Of a stretch of 64,000 nucleotides of DNA, positions 18,100 through 27,271 are shown one piece after another. Where the stretch lies: the NCBI GenBank assembly GCA_025774805.1, contig JALGZR010000025.1, positions 15,213 to 79,212 of the forward strand. Direction: 5' to 3'. The stretch comes from a bacterium (GTDB lineage Bacteria > ARS69). The notes below the pieces were generated by a model, which was given only the letters and a program-made list of their open reading frames with translations, searched no databases and was not told the origin of the DNA. Each line of letters opens with the position of its first letter. The first letter of the stretch is position 1. A program made the translations under genes and the position numbers.

Positions 18100-20523
18100 C
18101 TACTCCACCAGCACGGCATCGAACTTGCACGCGTCACGGCACGATCCGCAGCGAATGCAGTTGTCGACGTCGATCCGGTGGGGTTGTTTCTTCTCTCCGG
18201 CGATGGCGTCGACGGGACATGCGCGCACGCACATGGCGCAGCCCTCGCAGGCCTCCCCGTCGATGCAGAACGTGACCAGCTCGCGGCAGACGCCGGCCGG
18301 GCACTCATGGTCCTCGATGTGCGCCCGGTACTCCTCGGCGAAGTAGCGCAGGGTGGTGACCACCGGGTTCGGAGCGGTCTGGCCCAGGCCGCAGAGTGAG
18401 CCCTTGAACATCGCGTCGGCAATGCCCTGAAGCCGGTCCAGATCCTCCTGCCGCCCGCGGCCTTCGCAGATCTCGGTCAGCGTGCTCAGCAGGTGCTGGG
18501 TTCCGATCCGGCAGGGCACGCACTTGCCGCACGACTCGCTCTCCGTGAACTCCAGGAAGTAGCGCGCCACGTCGACCATGCACGAGCGCTCGTCCATGAC
18601 GACCATGCCGCCCGAGCCCATGATCGAGCCGAGCTCCTGCAGGTGCTCGAAGTCCACCGGGACGTCCAGGTGCGGGCCGGGGATGCAGCCCCCCGAAGGG
18701 CCGCCGGTCTGCACGGCCTTGAACTCGCGGCCGTCGGGGCAGCCGCCGCCGATCTCCTCGACGATCGTGCGCAGCGGCGTGCCCATCGGCACCTCGATCA
18801 GGCCCGAGTTGTTGATCTTGCCCACCAGGCTGAACACCTTGGTGCCCTTGCTCTTCTCCGTGCCGATGCCGGCGTACCAATCGGCGCCGCCGAGGATGAT
18901 CCGCGGGACGCTGGCCCAGGTCTCGACGTTGTTGATGTTGGTCGGCTTTCCGAACAGCCCCTGCTCGGCGGGGAACGGAGGCCGGGGCATCGGCATCCCG
19001 CGGCGCCCCTCGATGCTGGACATCAACGCCGTCTCCTCGCCGCAGACGAAGGCGCCGGCACCCTGCTTGATCTTGACGCGGAAGCCGAATCCGGAGCCCA
19101 GGATGTCGTCGCCGAGCAATCCCAGCTCCTCGGCCTGCTGGATCGCGGTACGCAGCGTGCGGACGGCCAGCGGATACTCGGAGCGGATGTAGACATAGCC
19201 TTCGATCGGGCTGACCCCGCCGGCGATGGCGTAGGCGCCGATGATCATTCCCTCCAGCACCGAATGCGGATCGCCCTCGACGATCGAGCGATCCATGTAG
19301 GCGCCGGGGTCGCCCTCGTCGCTGTTGCAGATGAGGTAGCGCATCGTGCGGTCGGCCGCTTCACGACAGAAGCGCCACTTGCGACCCGTCGTGAAGCCCG
19401 CCCCGCCGCGGCCCCTCAGCCCCGAGCGCTCGATCGTGTCCACGATGTCCTCGGGATCCCGGCCCAGCACCTTCCCCAGCGCGGCGTAGCCGTCCACATC
19501 GAGGTAGTCCTCGATCCGCGTCGGGTCGATCTTGCCGTTGTTGCGCAGCACGATGCGGTTCTGCCGGGAGTAGAACGGGATGTCCTCGTACTTGACGATC
19601 TTCTCCTTGGTCCGCGGATCCTTGTACAGCAACCGAGCCACGGGCTCACCCGCCAGCACCGACTGCTCGACGATCTCCTTCGCGTCCCGTTGCGGGTACC
19701 TGCGTCCGACCTCGCGGTAGAAGATCCCGTGGGGCTCGACCGCGACCACCGGCGCCTTCTGGCAGAAGCCGTGGCAACCGCTGATCGTCAGATCGACCTC
19801 GTCGGTCAGATCGCGCTCCCTCAGCTCCTCTCCCAGCGCGTGGGCGGCCTCCATGCTGCCCGCGGCACGGCAACCGGTTCCGCCGCAGACGATGATCCGG
19901 GGACGGTCGGGATGCCGCGCGGCCATCACCTTCGTTCGCAGGTCGTCGAGCTCCGCGACCGAGGAGAGGTGGCGGTCGCCGTTGCGGGCCACCCGGACGA
20001 CCTCGTCGGCGCCGAGATCCTCCAGTCCGGTGGGGGCGGCGACCCCGCCGACCTCGAGCTGGTCCTTCTCCTGGATGAGCCCCTCCGCCTTCCGCGGAGT
20101 CATGCGGTCGTAGACCTTGTCGTTGATCACGATGACCGGGGCGAGGGCGCAGGAGCCGAAGCAGGCCACCCGCTCCAGGCTGAACTCCCGGTCGGAGGTC
20201 GTCTGCCCCGGCGCGATGTTCAGATCGCGCGAGAGCTGATCCAGGATCAGGCCGGCGCCGCGCACGTGACAGGCGGTGCCCTGGCACACCTTGATGCTGT
20301 GCTTGGCCGGCTCGTCGAACCGGAACTGGGCGTAGAACGTGGCGACGCCGTAGACGTCGTTCTCGGACACCCTCAGGTAGTCGGCGATCTCGCCCACCGC
20401 TTGCTCGGACAGGTAGTGAAAGCGGGTCTGGGCTTCCTGCAGTATGGGAATCAGGTTCTGCCGCGCCCGGTCGTACCCGGAGAGCAGACGCTTGAGCTCG
20501 ACAGCAGGGTGGGGAACGGCCAT
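18100..20523 (-). CDS. fused NuoE-NuoF-type NADH-oxidising subunit
   Basis: 807 residues. Residues 1-155 are a thioredoxin-like NuoE domain with four Cys for [2Fe-2S] (CQGTACHVRG, CFGSCALAP). A second thioredoxin-like ferredoxin follows (GTGCRAAGS, ISGCHGFC). NuoF comes next, with the NADH/FMN Gly-rich loops (GRGGAGFTTGRKW, CNSDEGDPGAYMDR), the N3-type cluster motif (SCGKCVPCRIG) and a C-terminal two-[4Fe-4S] ferredoxin (CEGCAMCVRACP, CIRCGSCRDACK). It is the layout of HndC/HydB-like subunits of soluble NAD-linked complexes, with NuoE fused on. First gene of the three-gene operon; the partner gene starts 11 bp after its stop. Confidence 0.9.
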   Translation of the reverse strand: MAVPHPAVELKRLLSGYDRARQNLIPILQEAQTRFHYLSEQAVGEIADYLRVSENDVYGVATFYAQFRFDEPAKHSIKVCQGTACHVRGAGLILDQLSRDLNIAPGQTTSDREFSLERVACFGSCALAPVIVINDKVYDRMTPRKAEGLIQEKDQLEVGGVAAPTGLEDLGADEVVRVARNGDRHLSSVAELDDLRTKVMAARHPDRPRIIVCGGTGCRAAGSMEAAHALGEELRERDLTDEVDLTISGCHGFCQKAPVVAVEPHGIFYREVGRRYPQRDAKEIVEQSVLAGEPVARLLYKDPRTKEKIVKYEDIPFYSRQNRIVLRNNGKIDPTRIEDYLDVDGYAALGKVLGRDPEDIVDTIERSGLRGRGGAGFTTGRKWRFCREAADRTMRYLICNSDEGDPGAYMDRSIVEGDPHSVLEGMIIGAYAIAGGVSPIEGYVYIRSEYPLAVRTLRTAIQQAEELGLLGDDILGSGFGFRVKIKQGAGAFVCGEETALMSSIEGRRGMPMPRPPFPAEQGLFGKPTNINNVETWASVPRIILGGADWYAGIGTEKSKGTKVFSLVGKINNSGLIEVPMGTPLRTIVEEIGGGCPDGREFKAVQTGGPSGGCIPGPHLDVPVDFEHLQELGSIMGSGGMVVMDERSCMVDVARYFLEFTESESCGKCVPCRIGTQHLLSTLTEICEGRGRQEDLDRLQGIADAMFKGSLCGLGQTAPNPVVTTLRYFAEEYRAHIEDHECPAGVCRELVTFCIDGEACEGCAMCVRACPVDAIAGEKKQPHRIDVDNCIRCGSCRDACKFDAVLVE

Positions 20524-20833
20524 CCGAACACCTCAGCGTTGCGCGACGTGATCGACGCGCCGAAGAGGCGGGACGAAGCCGGAGCGGGCTTCCCCCCGCC
20601 AACGGGGACGCCGCCTACGGAACCGGTCTCCCGGTCGGGGTCCGGATCGTCGCTCTCCGCCGGCCGGCTTCCGCCGGGGTAGAGGCCGAGGTCGGGGCTC
20701 CGCCGGGGCACTTCCTCAAATATAGGGGGACGGGGCGACGAGACCACCGTCGCCGCAAGCGAATGCCGGGAGAGGGATTCACCGCGCCGGACGGGGAGTG
20801 ATCCCAGCCTCGGGAGATCGGGACCGCGCCCCC
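20524..20833. other. 310-bp intergenic region upstream of the nuoEF-like operon
   Basis: No gene or RNA is recognised. On the minus strand a TATATT box (20719-20724) about 195 bp before the operon start is the only promoter-like element; it lacks a convincing -35 match. The remainder is G+C-rich without a clear hairpin terminator for the hydrolase gene end at 20834. Confidence 0.4.
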
Positions 20834-22093
20834 TCAGCGGGGGGGCGACCCGGCGGAAAGCCGCAGCCACTCGAGCCCCTCGGAGGCGCCGCGGTGACGG
20901 GGGAGGAACTCGAGGGTCCTCTCATACGCCCGCCGCGCTCCCGGCGCGTCTCCGCTCCGCCACCGGGCGTCGCCGGCCAGACCCCACAGGAGCGCCGAGT
21001 CGGGCGCTCGTTCGATCGCCCAGTCGAGCAAGCGCCGGGCATCGTCGACCCGGCCGCGGCCCAACCACCTCTCGGCCAGGACGGCCACCTCGTCCGCCGA
21101 CACGTCGTACCGGTCCGGCCGGCGGCGCATCGCGGTCTCGAGGCGATTTGCCGCCCCCACCCACCCGACGCTCTCCGCGTGATCCGACAGGAAACGGGCG
21201 GCCGACTTTTCGGGACGGACGCCTTCGAATCGCTCCCGCGCGAGGCCGCGGAGCCGAACGAGATCGACACGGGTCAGAAAGTCCCCGTGTCCGGGCACGA
21301 CGAGGATGTCCTCCGATCCGGTTTCCAGGATCTCGTCGAGCACCGACACGAGACGGGGAGCGTCCGCGAGCGCATGGTGAGAGAAGCAGAAGCCGTGGCC
21401 GGAGCAGAAGACGTCGCCGGTGAACAGGACCCGCTCCTCCGGGACCCACACGAATACGTCGTGGTCGGTGTGCCCCTCCCCGCAGTAGATCACCTGGACC
21501 GTCACGCCATGCCCGGCGATCTCGGTCCGTTCGGCGAACGTTCGGGTCGGAGGGGTCGGCAGGTAGACTCCGTCCAGATCGGCCACGACCGCGCGCTCGA
21601 TCTCCCGATCGACGCGGATTCTCTCGGCGTCGGGGGAGGTGGGGTCCGAATCCGCGAGCCGCTGCGAAAGACGGGACAGTCGCCGTTCATGGCTCCATCG
21701 ACTGCGGGGCGAACCGAGCGTGCTCGCGGCGACGTACTCCCGGCACCGTACGTGCCCGATCCGGATCGCCTCCGGGAACACCTGATTGCCGGAGGCGTGG
21801 TCCCAGTGTCCGTGCGAGTTCACGACCCAGCGGAAGTCGTCGCGTCCGAGATCGGTCGCGATTCTCTCGGCGAGAGCTCGCATGAGGCTCGGCGAGCGGT
21901 GCGTGTCGACGACGATCAATCCGGCGGCGGTGGCGATGACCCCGACGTTGTTGTTCCCGCAGCGAACCGCGATCACGCGATCCCGGAGGCGGTGCAATTC
22001 CGCGGAGAACTCACCGGCCGCGCCGGCGGCCGGAGGGGCGGCGGACGTCGGCGACCCGACCTGCGCCGTCGTGCCGGACAGGGTGGTGAGCAC
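20834..22093 (-). CDS. exported metallo-beta-lactamase-fold hydrolase
   Basis: At least 419 residues from the GTG at 22093. The MBL zinc motif is NSHGHWDHASGN, with later metal ligands in GEGHTDHDVFVW (HTD) and VPGHGD. The active-site pattern fits a class-B-like or alkylsulfatase-like hydrolase; the substrate is unknown. The codons directly upstream in frame (encoding VGAFALAIT) extend the hydrophobic start into a plausible signal peptide, but no ATG/GTG/TTG is found there, so the true start is unresolved. The last 100 residues look like helical TPR-type repeats. It follows the glycosyltransferase gene after a 99-bp gap. Confidence 0.78.
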   Translation of the reverse strand: MLTTLSGTTAQVGSPTSAAPPAAGAAGEFSAELHRLRDRVIAVRCGNNNVGVIATAAGLIVVDTHRSPSLMRALAERIATDLGRDDFRWVVNSHGHWDHASGNQVFPEAIRIGHVRCREYVAASTLGSPRSRWSHERRLSRLSQRLADSDPTSPDAERIRVDREIERAVVADLDGVYLPTPPTRTFAERTEIAGHGVTVQVIYCGEGHTDHDVFVWVPEERVLFTGDVFCSGHGFCFSHHALADAPRLVSVLDEILETGSEDILVVPGHGDFLTRVDLVRLRGLARERFEGVRPEKSAARFLSDHAESVGWVGAANRLETAMRRRPDRYDVSADEVAVLAERWLGRGRVDDARRLLDWAIERAPDSALLWGLAGDARWRSGDAPGARRAYERTLEFLPRHRGASEGLEWLRLSAGSPPR

Positions 22094-22192
22094 TGTGATC
22101 GCGAGCGCGAACGCCCCGACTCTCAGGGTCGCTGCCCCGATGCGGCGTTCCCCCGGCTTCTCCTCTCGATCCGTCGAGATGGCGGCTCCCCC

Positions 22193-24397
22193 TCAGCGCC
22201 GATACGGCTCCCCTCGCCGGTAGAGCGCGAGTCGCGCTCCGATCGCCTCGGCGTCTCCTTCGTCACCCGCCGTGAGATCCAGGGCCCTCTCGGCAATCCC
22301 GATCGCCTCGGAAAACCGCCCCGCCTCCGCGTAGGCCGCCGCCAGCGTGTCCAGGAACCTCGCGCTTCGGTGCCCGGTCGCCTCGCAGACCGCCTCCGCG
22401 AGCTCCGCCGCCCGGGCTCCGTCTCGGATCTCTCCGGACGGACTCGTGGCGAGAAGCCAGGCGAGGTTGTTCATCGACCGGATGTCCGCCGGGTCGATCT
22501 CGATCGCCTTCTCGAACAGATCGGCCGCCTCTTCCGACTGCCCCTCCCCGAGAAGCAGAATGCCGAGATTGCAGTAGGCCATCGGATCCGGCCCTCCTCG
22601 AATGGCCTCACGGTAGTGGTGAATGGCCTCCTCGGTTCTCCCCTGCCGCTCCAGCAGATTGGCCAGCCCGAATCGGGCCCGGGGAAGGGTCGGGTCCAGT
22701 TCGACGGCGCGGGAAAGCTCCTCGATCGCATCCTCGAACCGGCCCATTCGGGCCAGGACCCTGGCCAGGTTGTTGTGGGCCTCCGGGAAGTGCGGGTTCT
22801 CCCGAATGGCATGCCGGTACTCGGTCACCGCGTTCGCGGACTGGCGGTCCAGAGCATGGGCGAGACCTCGATCGAACCGCCATTTGGCATGCTCCGGCTC
22901 GTACTCGATCAGAGGAATCCGCAGCAGGACGTACAGGACGACACCGGCCAGCACCCCGACACCGACGGGTCGAAAGGCGCGTTCCCTCAGGCGACGACCC
23001 AGGCGCCATAGGGCGTGGGCGGCGAAGAGGAGAAGGAACGGGATGACCGGTGCGCGGTAGACGGCGGTCACGAAGAAGGGAAGGAACGACAGGCACGAGG
23101 CGAGGACAAAGAGGAGAATCGCGATGGAGCCCTCGTGTGCGGCGTCGGGCGGGATCGAACGGGAGCGACCGGCGGGCGATGTCCTCCACCCGGTCCTGAA
23201 CACCAGGATGGCCCCCAGTATCGCGAGCGCGAGAACCATGGAGAAGTCACCCGGAAGACGGCGCAGAGTCGGCGAGGACTCCCGGTCGAGCTGGACGACC
23301 CGGTTCAGGGTGATCTCGTGCGGACCCCAGAAGAGATAGAGCTTTCGAATCACCCTCCGCAGGAGCTCCCCCGGGTGCTCCACCACGTAGGCGAGCGCCT
23401 CGTTCCGGTAGAACTCCGAGACCTCCGCGTAACGAATCGTCCGGCCCAGACGGTCCTCGAGCTCCGAGACGATTCTCGGGTACTCGAAGCAGTTCACGAA
23501 GCGATGGAGGTACGGGGCCGAGGCGACGAACGTTCCGTCGGAGTGGCGGTTGTTCCCGATGTAGAGGTTGATTCCTCCATTGGAGGAGACCGGGATGAAA
23601 TCGCCGGACACCAGGAAGTTCCGGACGGTCACCGGCGCGATCACGATCACCAGGCCGGCGAGCAGGCCCGCGGCGAATCCCCCGAACCGGCGGACGGCGG
23701 AGGCCCGTCGCGTCAGCCACCATCCCCACCCGAGGGCGAAGGGCACGAAGAGAAGCAGGTTCACGCGCACCAACGCACACGCCCCGAGAAGGACTCCGGC
23801 CGCGATCGACCGCGAGTACGTCCATCGACGTGTGAGCATGACGAGGTTCGAGACCGAAGCGAGGCTGAGGAAGATCAAGAGCGCCGGTTCGAGAAGCTGT
23901 CCCTCGAAGTAGATGAGAATCCAGTAGACGCTCATCAGGGCGGCGGAGACGAGACCCGTTCCCGGTCCGAAGAGAGCGCGTCCGAGAAGAAACGCCAGCA
24001 GAGCGTTCACCAGGCCGAGGCCCATGTGGACGACGCGCGGCGCCAAATAGCCGGGTCCGAAGACCTTGTAGATGGCGGCAAGAAAGAAAGGGTATCCGGG
24101 AGGCCGGAAGTAGGCATGTTTTCCGATATCCAGGGGGGCGTCGTAGGCCTGTTCGATCTGCGGAGAAGTCCACACGCCGCTGGCAAGGCCTCGCGCCCAG
24201 TAGTCGTTGAAGAGGGCATCCACGGTCGGGAAACGGAACTCCGGCGAGCCCGTGACCTCGTGGAGATAGGACCACCGCAGGAGAACCCCGACGGCAGCGA
24301 TGAGGACGAGCCACCCGAGCTCGGTCCGGGAAAGCCCGCCGGCGGCACGTCGGTTCGTTGCAGTCGGAGAAGGATCTCGGGTGGCGGTTTCTTCCAT
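22193..24397 (-). CDS. membrane glycosyltransferase (GT39/ArnT-like) with C-terminal TPR repeats
   Basis: 734 residues from MEETATRD at 24397; the frame is open further upstream but that part is non-conserved and overlaps the bactofilin region. About ten transmembrane helices start at residue 25. An early lumenal loop with the acidic pair FNDYW and the RPPGYPFFLA motif is typical of the PMT/ArnT-like families that move sugars from polyprenyl phosphates. From about residue 500 the protein consists of TPR units (AHNNLARVLARMG, AYCNLGILLLGEGQ), which resembles TMTC-type enzymes. Acceptor unknown, probably an exported protein or glycan. Divergent from the bactofilin gene. Confidence 0.8.
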   Translation of the reverse strand: MEETATRDPSPTATNRRAAGGLSRTELGWLVLIAAVGVLLRWSYLHEVTGSPEFRFPTVDALFNDYWARGLASGVWTSPQIEQAYDAPLDIGKHAYFRPPGYPFFLAAIYKVFGPGYLAPRVVHMGLGLVNALLAFLLGRALFGPGTGLVSAALMSVYWILIYFEGQLLEPALLIFLSLASVSNLVMLTRRWTYSRSIAAGVLLGACALVRVNLLLFVPFALGWGWWLTRRASAVRRFGGFAAGLLAGLVIVIAPVTVRNFLVSGDFIPVSSNGGINLYIGNNRHSDGTFVASAPYLHRFVNCFEYPRIVSELEDRLGRTIRYAEVSEFYRNEALAYVVEHPGELLRRVIRKLYLFWGPHEITLNRVVQLDRESSPTLRRLPGDFSMVLALAILGAILVFRTGWRTSPAGRSRSIPPDAAHEGSIAILLFVLASCLSFLPFFVTAVYRAPVIPFLLLFAAHALWRLGRRLRERAFRPVGVGVLAGVVLYVLLRIPLIEYEPEHAKWRFDRGLAHALDRQSANAVTEYRHAIRENPHFPEAHNNLARVLARMGRFEDAIEELSRAVELDPTLPRARFGLANLLERQGRTEEAIHHYREAIRGGPDPMAYCNLGILLLGEGQSEEAADLFEKAIEIDPADIRSMNNLAWLLATSPSGEIRDGARAAELAEAVCEATGHRSARFLDTLAAAYAEAGRFSEAIGIAERALDLTAGDEGDAEAIGARLALYRRGEPYRR

Positions 24398-24548
24398 TCG
24401 CGAAGCATCGGTGGGGGGGGAGTGGCGGTGGCGTCCAGTGTCATCGTATCCGGGGCGAAATGGGGGTTCAACCCAGAAGGGAGCACATCTCTCCGTGATG
24501 CCGATGACGGAGCGGGAAGCGTCGCGGGCCGCCGCGCCTTCCTCCCCC

Positions 24549-24576
24549 TTGACATCCGCGGCGGTCGTCCGATAGG
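24549..24576 (+). promoter_or_regulatory. sigma-70-type promoter of the bactofilin gene
   Basis: TTGACA (24549-24554), a 16-bp spacer, and GATAGG (24571-24576). The bactofilin ATG lies 57 bp downstream. The -35 is perfect; the -10 is partial. Confidence 0.5.
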
Positions 24577-24632
24577 GTCCAGCCCCTTCCGGAGATCTCG
24601 AGAATCCCAGTCGGACTCCCAGGAGGCGCGAC

Positions 24633-25088
24633 ATGATCGGCAAGAAGCCAGGGCCGGCACCGGAGAGTGGCCAGGCCGCCTCGGTGATCGGAGAGGGATC
24701 GGTGCTCGAGGGAACCTTCGAGGTCCAAGGCAATCTGCGGGTCGACGGCCGGTTTCAGGGGAAGATCGACGTGAGCGGGACGCTCGTGATCGGAAAGAGC
24801 GGTCTCGTCGACGCCGATGTAAACGCGAGAAGTGCCGTCGTCGCGGGAACGATCCGGGGAGACGTTCACACGTCCGAGAAGATCACCCTGCAGAGCGGGT
24901 CCCGCCTCGAAGGCGACATGATCACGTCGAAGCTCGTGATCGAGGAGGGCGTCACGTTTCAGGGGAGCTGCAGCACCGCGCGGGGGCCCGAAGCGGGGAA
25001 GGCTCCGGCGTCCGCCTCGGCGTCGAAAAAGGACGACGCGGCGGGACCTCGTGACATGAAAGAGGTCATCGAGAAGATCGCGAAGTAG
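24633..25088 (+). CDS. bactofilin (polymer-forming cytoskeletal protein)
   Basis: 151 residues. The ribosome site GGAGG precedes the ATG. The central region (about 20-115) is a beta-helix repeat typical of bactofilins: SVLEGTFEVQGNLRVDGRFQ, then IDVSGTLVIG and GTIRGDVHTSEKITL. The ends are charged and disordered, with a C-terminal helix (MKEVIEKIAK). Bactofilins form nucleotide-independent filaments that position envelope enzymes. It is transcribed alone from its own promoter. Confidence 0.92.
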   Translation: MIGKKPGPAPESGQAASVIGEGSVLEGTFEVQGNLRVDGRFQGKIDVSGTLVIGKSGLVDADVNARSAVVAGTIRGDVHTSEKITLQSGSRLEGDMITSKLVIEEGVTFQGSCSTARGPEAGKAPASASASKKDDAAGPRDMKEVIEKIAK

Positions 25089-25313
25089 GGCCGTCGCGCC
25101 CGTCTCTCTCCGGATCGGCCCCGGGCAACCGTCTCCGAGGGCGCGAAGCCGGGGGTCCGCCCTCCCGGGATCCTCCTGCGGCACCTTCCGAATCCACGTT
25201 TCCACCCGTCGAGAATCGCGATACATTGGGGTCCCGGACCCGATTCGATCGATTCCGCGCGGCCCGAGGGGTCGCGGGATTCGACTTCTGCGCCACCGCG
25301 GAAGGGGGCATGA

Positions 25314-27221
25314 ATGGCCATCAAGCACCTGAGCGAGGAGCAGGTCCGCACCTGGTCTCTGGAAGAGAAGGACAAGTGGTGGGCCCGGGAGGTCTTTCGG
25401 GGCGACATGCCCCAGCTCACCATTCGCTCCGCGATCACCGGGATGATGCTGGGCGGAATCCTCTCTCTCACGAATCTCTACGTCGGGGTCCGGACGGGCT
25501 GGACGCTGGGGGTGGGGATCACGTCGGTGATCCTCGCGTTCTCCATGTACAAGATTCTCGCGAAGGCCGGGCTGGGGAAGGAGTTCTTCATCCTGGAGAA
25601 CGTGCAGATGCAGTCCATCGCGACCTCGGCCGGCTACATGACCGCCCCTCTGATCTCGAGCCTGCCCGCCTACATGATGGTCACGGGGAAGGTCATCCCC
25701 CTCATGCACACGTTGCCGTGGATCATCGTACTCGGAGTCCTCGGCGTGCTCTTCGCGTTCCCACTGAAACGGCGTTTCATCAACGACGAGCAGTATCCCT
25801 TTCCCGAGGGGAGGGCGGCCGGGGTCGTCATGGACGCGCTGCACACGAGCAGCGGAGCGAAGGGACTCCTCCAGGGCAAGCTGCTGGCCGGCTGGGCGGG
25901 GATCTCCGCCGCCATCAACTTCGTGCGCGACGGCGAGCTGCTGACGTTCCTGCGACTGCCTCAGATCGGCGCGTTCATGAACACGTACTGGCAGCACTGG
26001 GACGATTTCCTCTACCGGATCGTGACGCCGAGAATCCTCGGCACCCCTCTAAGCGATCTCACCATTCGCTTCGACACTGAAATCGTGATGATCGGCGCGG
26101 GGGGCCTCATGGGAATCCGCACCGGCCTCTCGCTGATCGTGGGGGCCGTGATCAACTACTTCATCCTCGCTCCGATCCTGATCCAGAAGGGGATCATCAC
26201 CGAGGTCGGATTTCGGGGCATCACGATGTGGTCGCTCTGGGGCGGCGTGGCGATGATGACGACGTCTTCGCTCTTCGCCTTCTTCTCCAAGCCGCGGGCC
26301 ATCTTGAGCGCCTTCACGAGCCTGCGCCCCTCCCGGGACGCCGAGGGGAAGCTCACCGAGGACCCCCTGCGCGACGTCGAGCTTCCCATGAAGGTGTTCG
26401 TGATCGGGATCCCCATCGTCGGGGCGCTCGTCGTCTGGATGGCGAGCGCGTTCTTCGACGTGGCGATCTGGCTCGGCATCATCGCGATTCCGCTGGTCTT
26501 CGTCTTCACGCTCATCGCGGCTCACTCCACGGCGCTGACCGCAATCACGCCGACGGGGGCCCTCGGCAAGCTCACGCAGCTCACCTACGCCGCGCTCGCT
26601 CCCGGGAACACCCCGACGAACCTCATGACGGCGGGGATCACGGGCGAGGTGGCGTCGAACGCGTCGAACCTCCTGATGGACATCAAACCGGGCTACATGC
26701 TCGGGGCGAAGCCGCGCCAGCAGGCGTTCGGTCACTGTCTGGGAATCCTCGCGGGAGGGCTCGTCTGCACGCCGATCTTCTACTTCGCGCTCTTTCGCGG
26801 GAACATCGACATGTTCGGCACCGACCGCCTCCCCATGATCGCGTCGATGATCTGGAAGGCGGTGGCCGAGGTCCTCACGGAGGGCTTCGGGATCCTCGAT
26901 CCGACGGCGTTGACCGCGGTCGTGATCGGGGCGTTCCTCGGCATCATCTTCGAAGTGCTGAAGATCACGACCGGGAACCGGTGGCCGCTGTCCGGCGTCG
27001 GCATGGGACTCGCGTTCGTGCTCCGTTTCTCCGACGCGTGGGCGATGTTCCTCGGCGCGTTTCTGTTCTGGGTGGCGAGCAAGCGCTATCGAGATCCCGC
27101 TTCGCGCGGACATCAGATCTACGTCCAGAACCAGGAGACGATCTGCGCCGGGGTGATCGCCGGTGGGGCCCTCATGGGCATCATCATCATGATCTTGAAG
27201 GTCGGGGTCTTCGGCGCGTAG
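25314..27221 (+). CDS. OPT family oligopeptide transporter
   Basis: 635 residues with about 15 hydrophobic helices. The N-terminal cytosolic stretch and the first helix motif (SLTNLYVGVRTGW) and the later NxxG-rich segments (PGNTPTNLMTAG, DIKPGYMLGAKPRQQ) match bacterial OPT proteins, which couple proton flow to uptake of oligopeptides or metal chelates. Substrate unknown. A weak promoter match (TTTCCA, 17 bp, TACATT at 25222) precedes it. The gene converges on the ergothioneine synthase gene, and a shared hairpin terminator separates them. Confidence 0.9.
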   Translation: MAIKHLSEEQVRTWSLEEKDKWWAREVFRGDMPQLTIRSAITGMMLGGILSLTNLYVGVRTGWTLGVGITSVILAFSMYKILAKAGLGKEFFILENVQMQSIATSAGYMTAPLISSLPAYMMVTGKVIPLMHTLPWIIVLGVLGVLFAFPLKRRFINDEQYPFPEGRAAGVVMDALHTSSGAKGLLQGKLLAGWAGISAAINFVRDGELLTFLRLPQIGAFMNTYWQHWDDFLYRIVTPRILGTPLSDLTIRFDTEIVMIGAGGLMGIRTGLSLIVGAVINYFILAPILIQKGIITEVGFRGITMWSLWGGVAMMTTSSLFAFFSKPRAILSAFTSLRPSRDAEGKLTEDPLRDVELPMKVFVIGIPIVGALVVWMASAFFDVAIWLGIIAIPLVFVFTLIAAHSTALTAITPTGALGKLTQLTYAALAPGNTPTNLMTAGITGEVASNASNLLMDIKPGYMLGAKPRQQAFGHCLGILAGGLVCTPIFYFALFRGNIDMFGTDRLPMIASMIWKAVAEVLTEGFGILDPTALTAVVIGAFLGIIFEVLKITTGNRWPLSGVGMGLAFVLRFSDAWAMFLGAFLFWVASKRYRDPASRGHQIYVQNQETICAGVIAGGALMGIIIMILKVGVFGA

Positions 27222-27240
27222 ACGCCCGACGACCGAGCGG

Positions 27241-27271
27241 GCCGGCGGGAGCGGTCGGCGCTCCCGCCGGC
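27241..27271. terminator. bidirectional hairpin terminator
   Basis: Perfect 13-bp stem (GCCGGCGGGAGCG with CGCTCCCGCCGGC) and a 5-base loop GTCGG, between two convergent stop codons. No T-tract, as is usual in GC-rich genomes. The last base of the stem is part of the TAG stop of the minus-strand gene. Confidence 0.75.

Noticed and set aside
15614-18346. 910-residue open frame on the plus strand opposite the NuoG-type and NuoEF-type genes
   Set aside because: It is an antisense shadow typical of GC-rich codon use; Arg/Val/Asp-rich translation with no recognisable motif, while the minus strand encodes clear Fe-S proteins.
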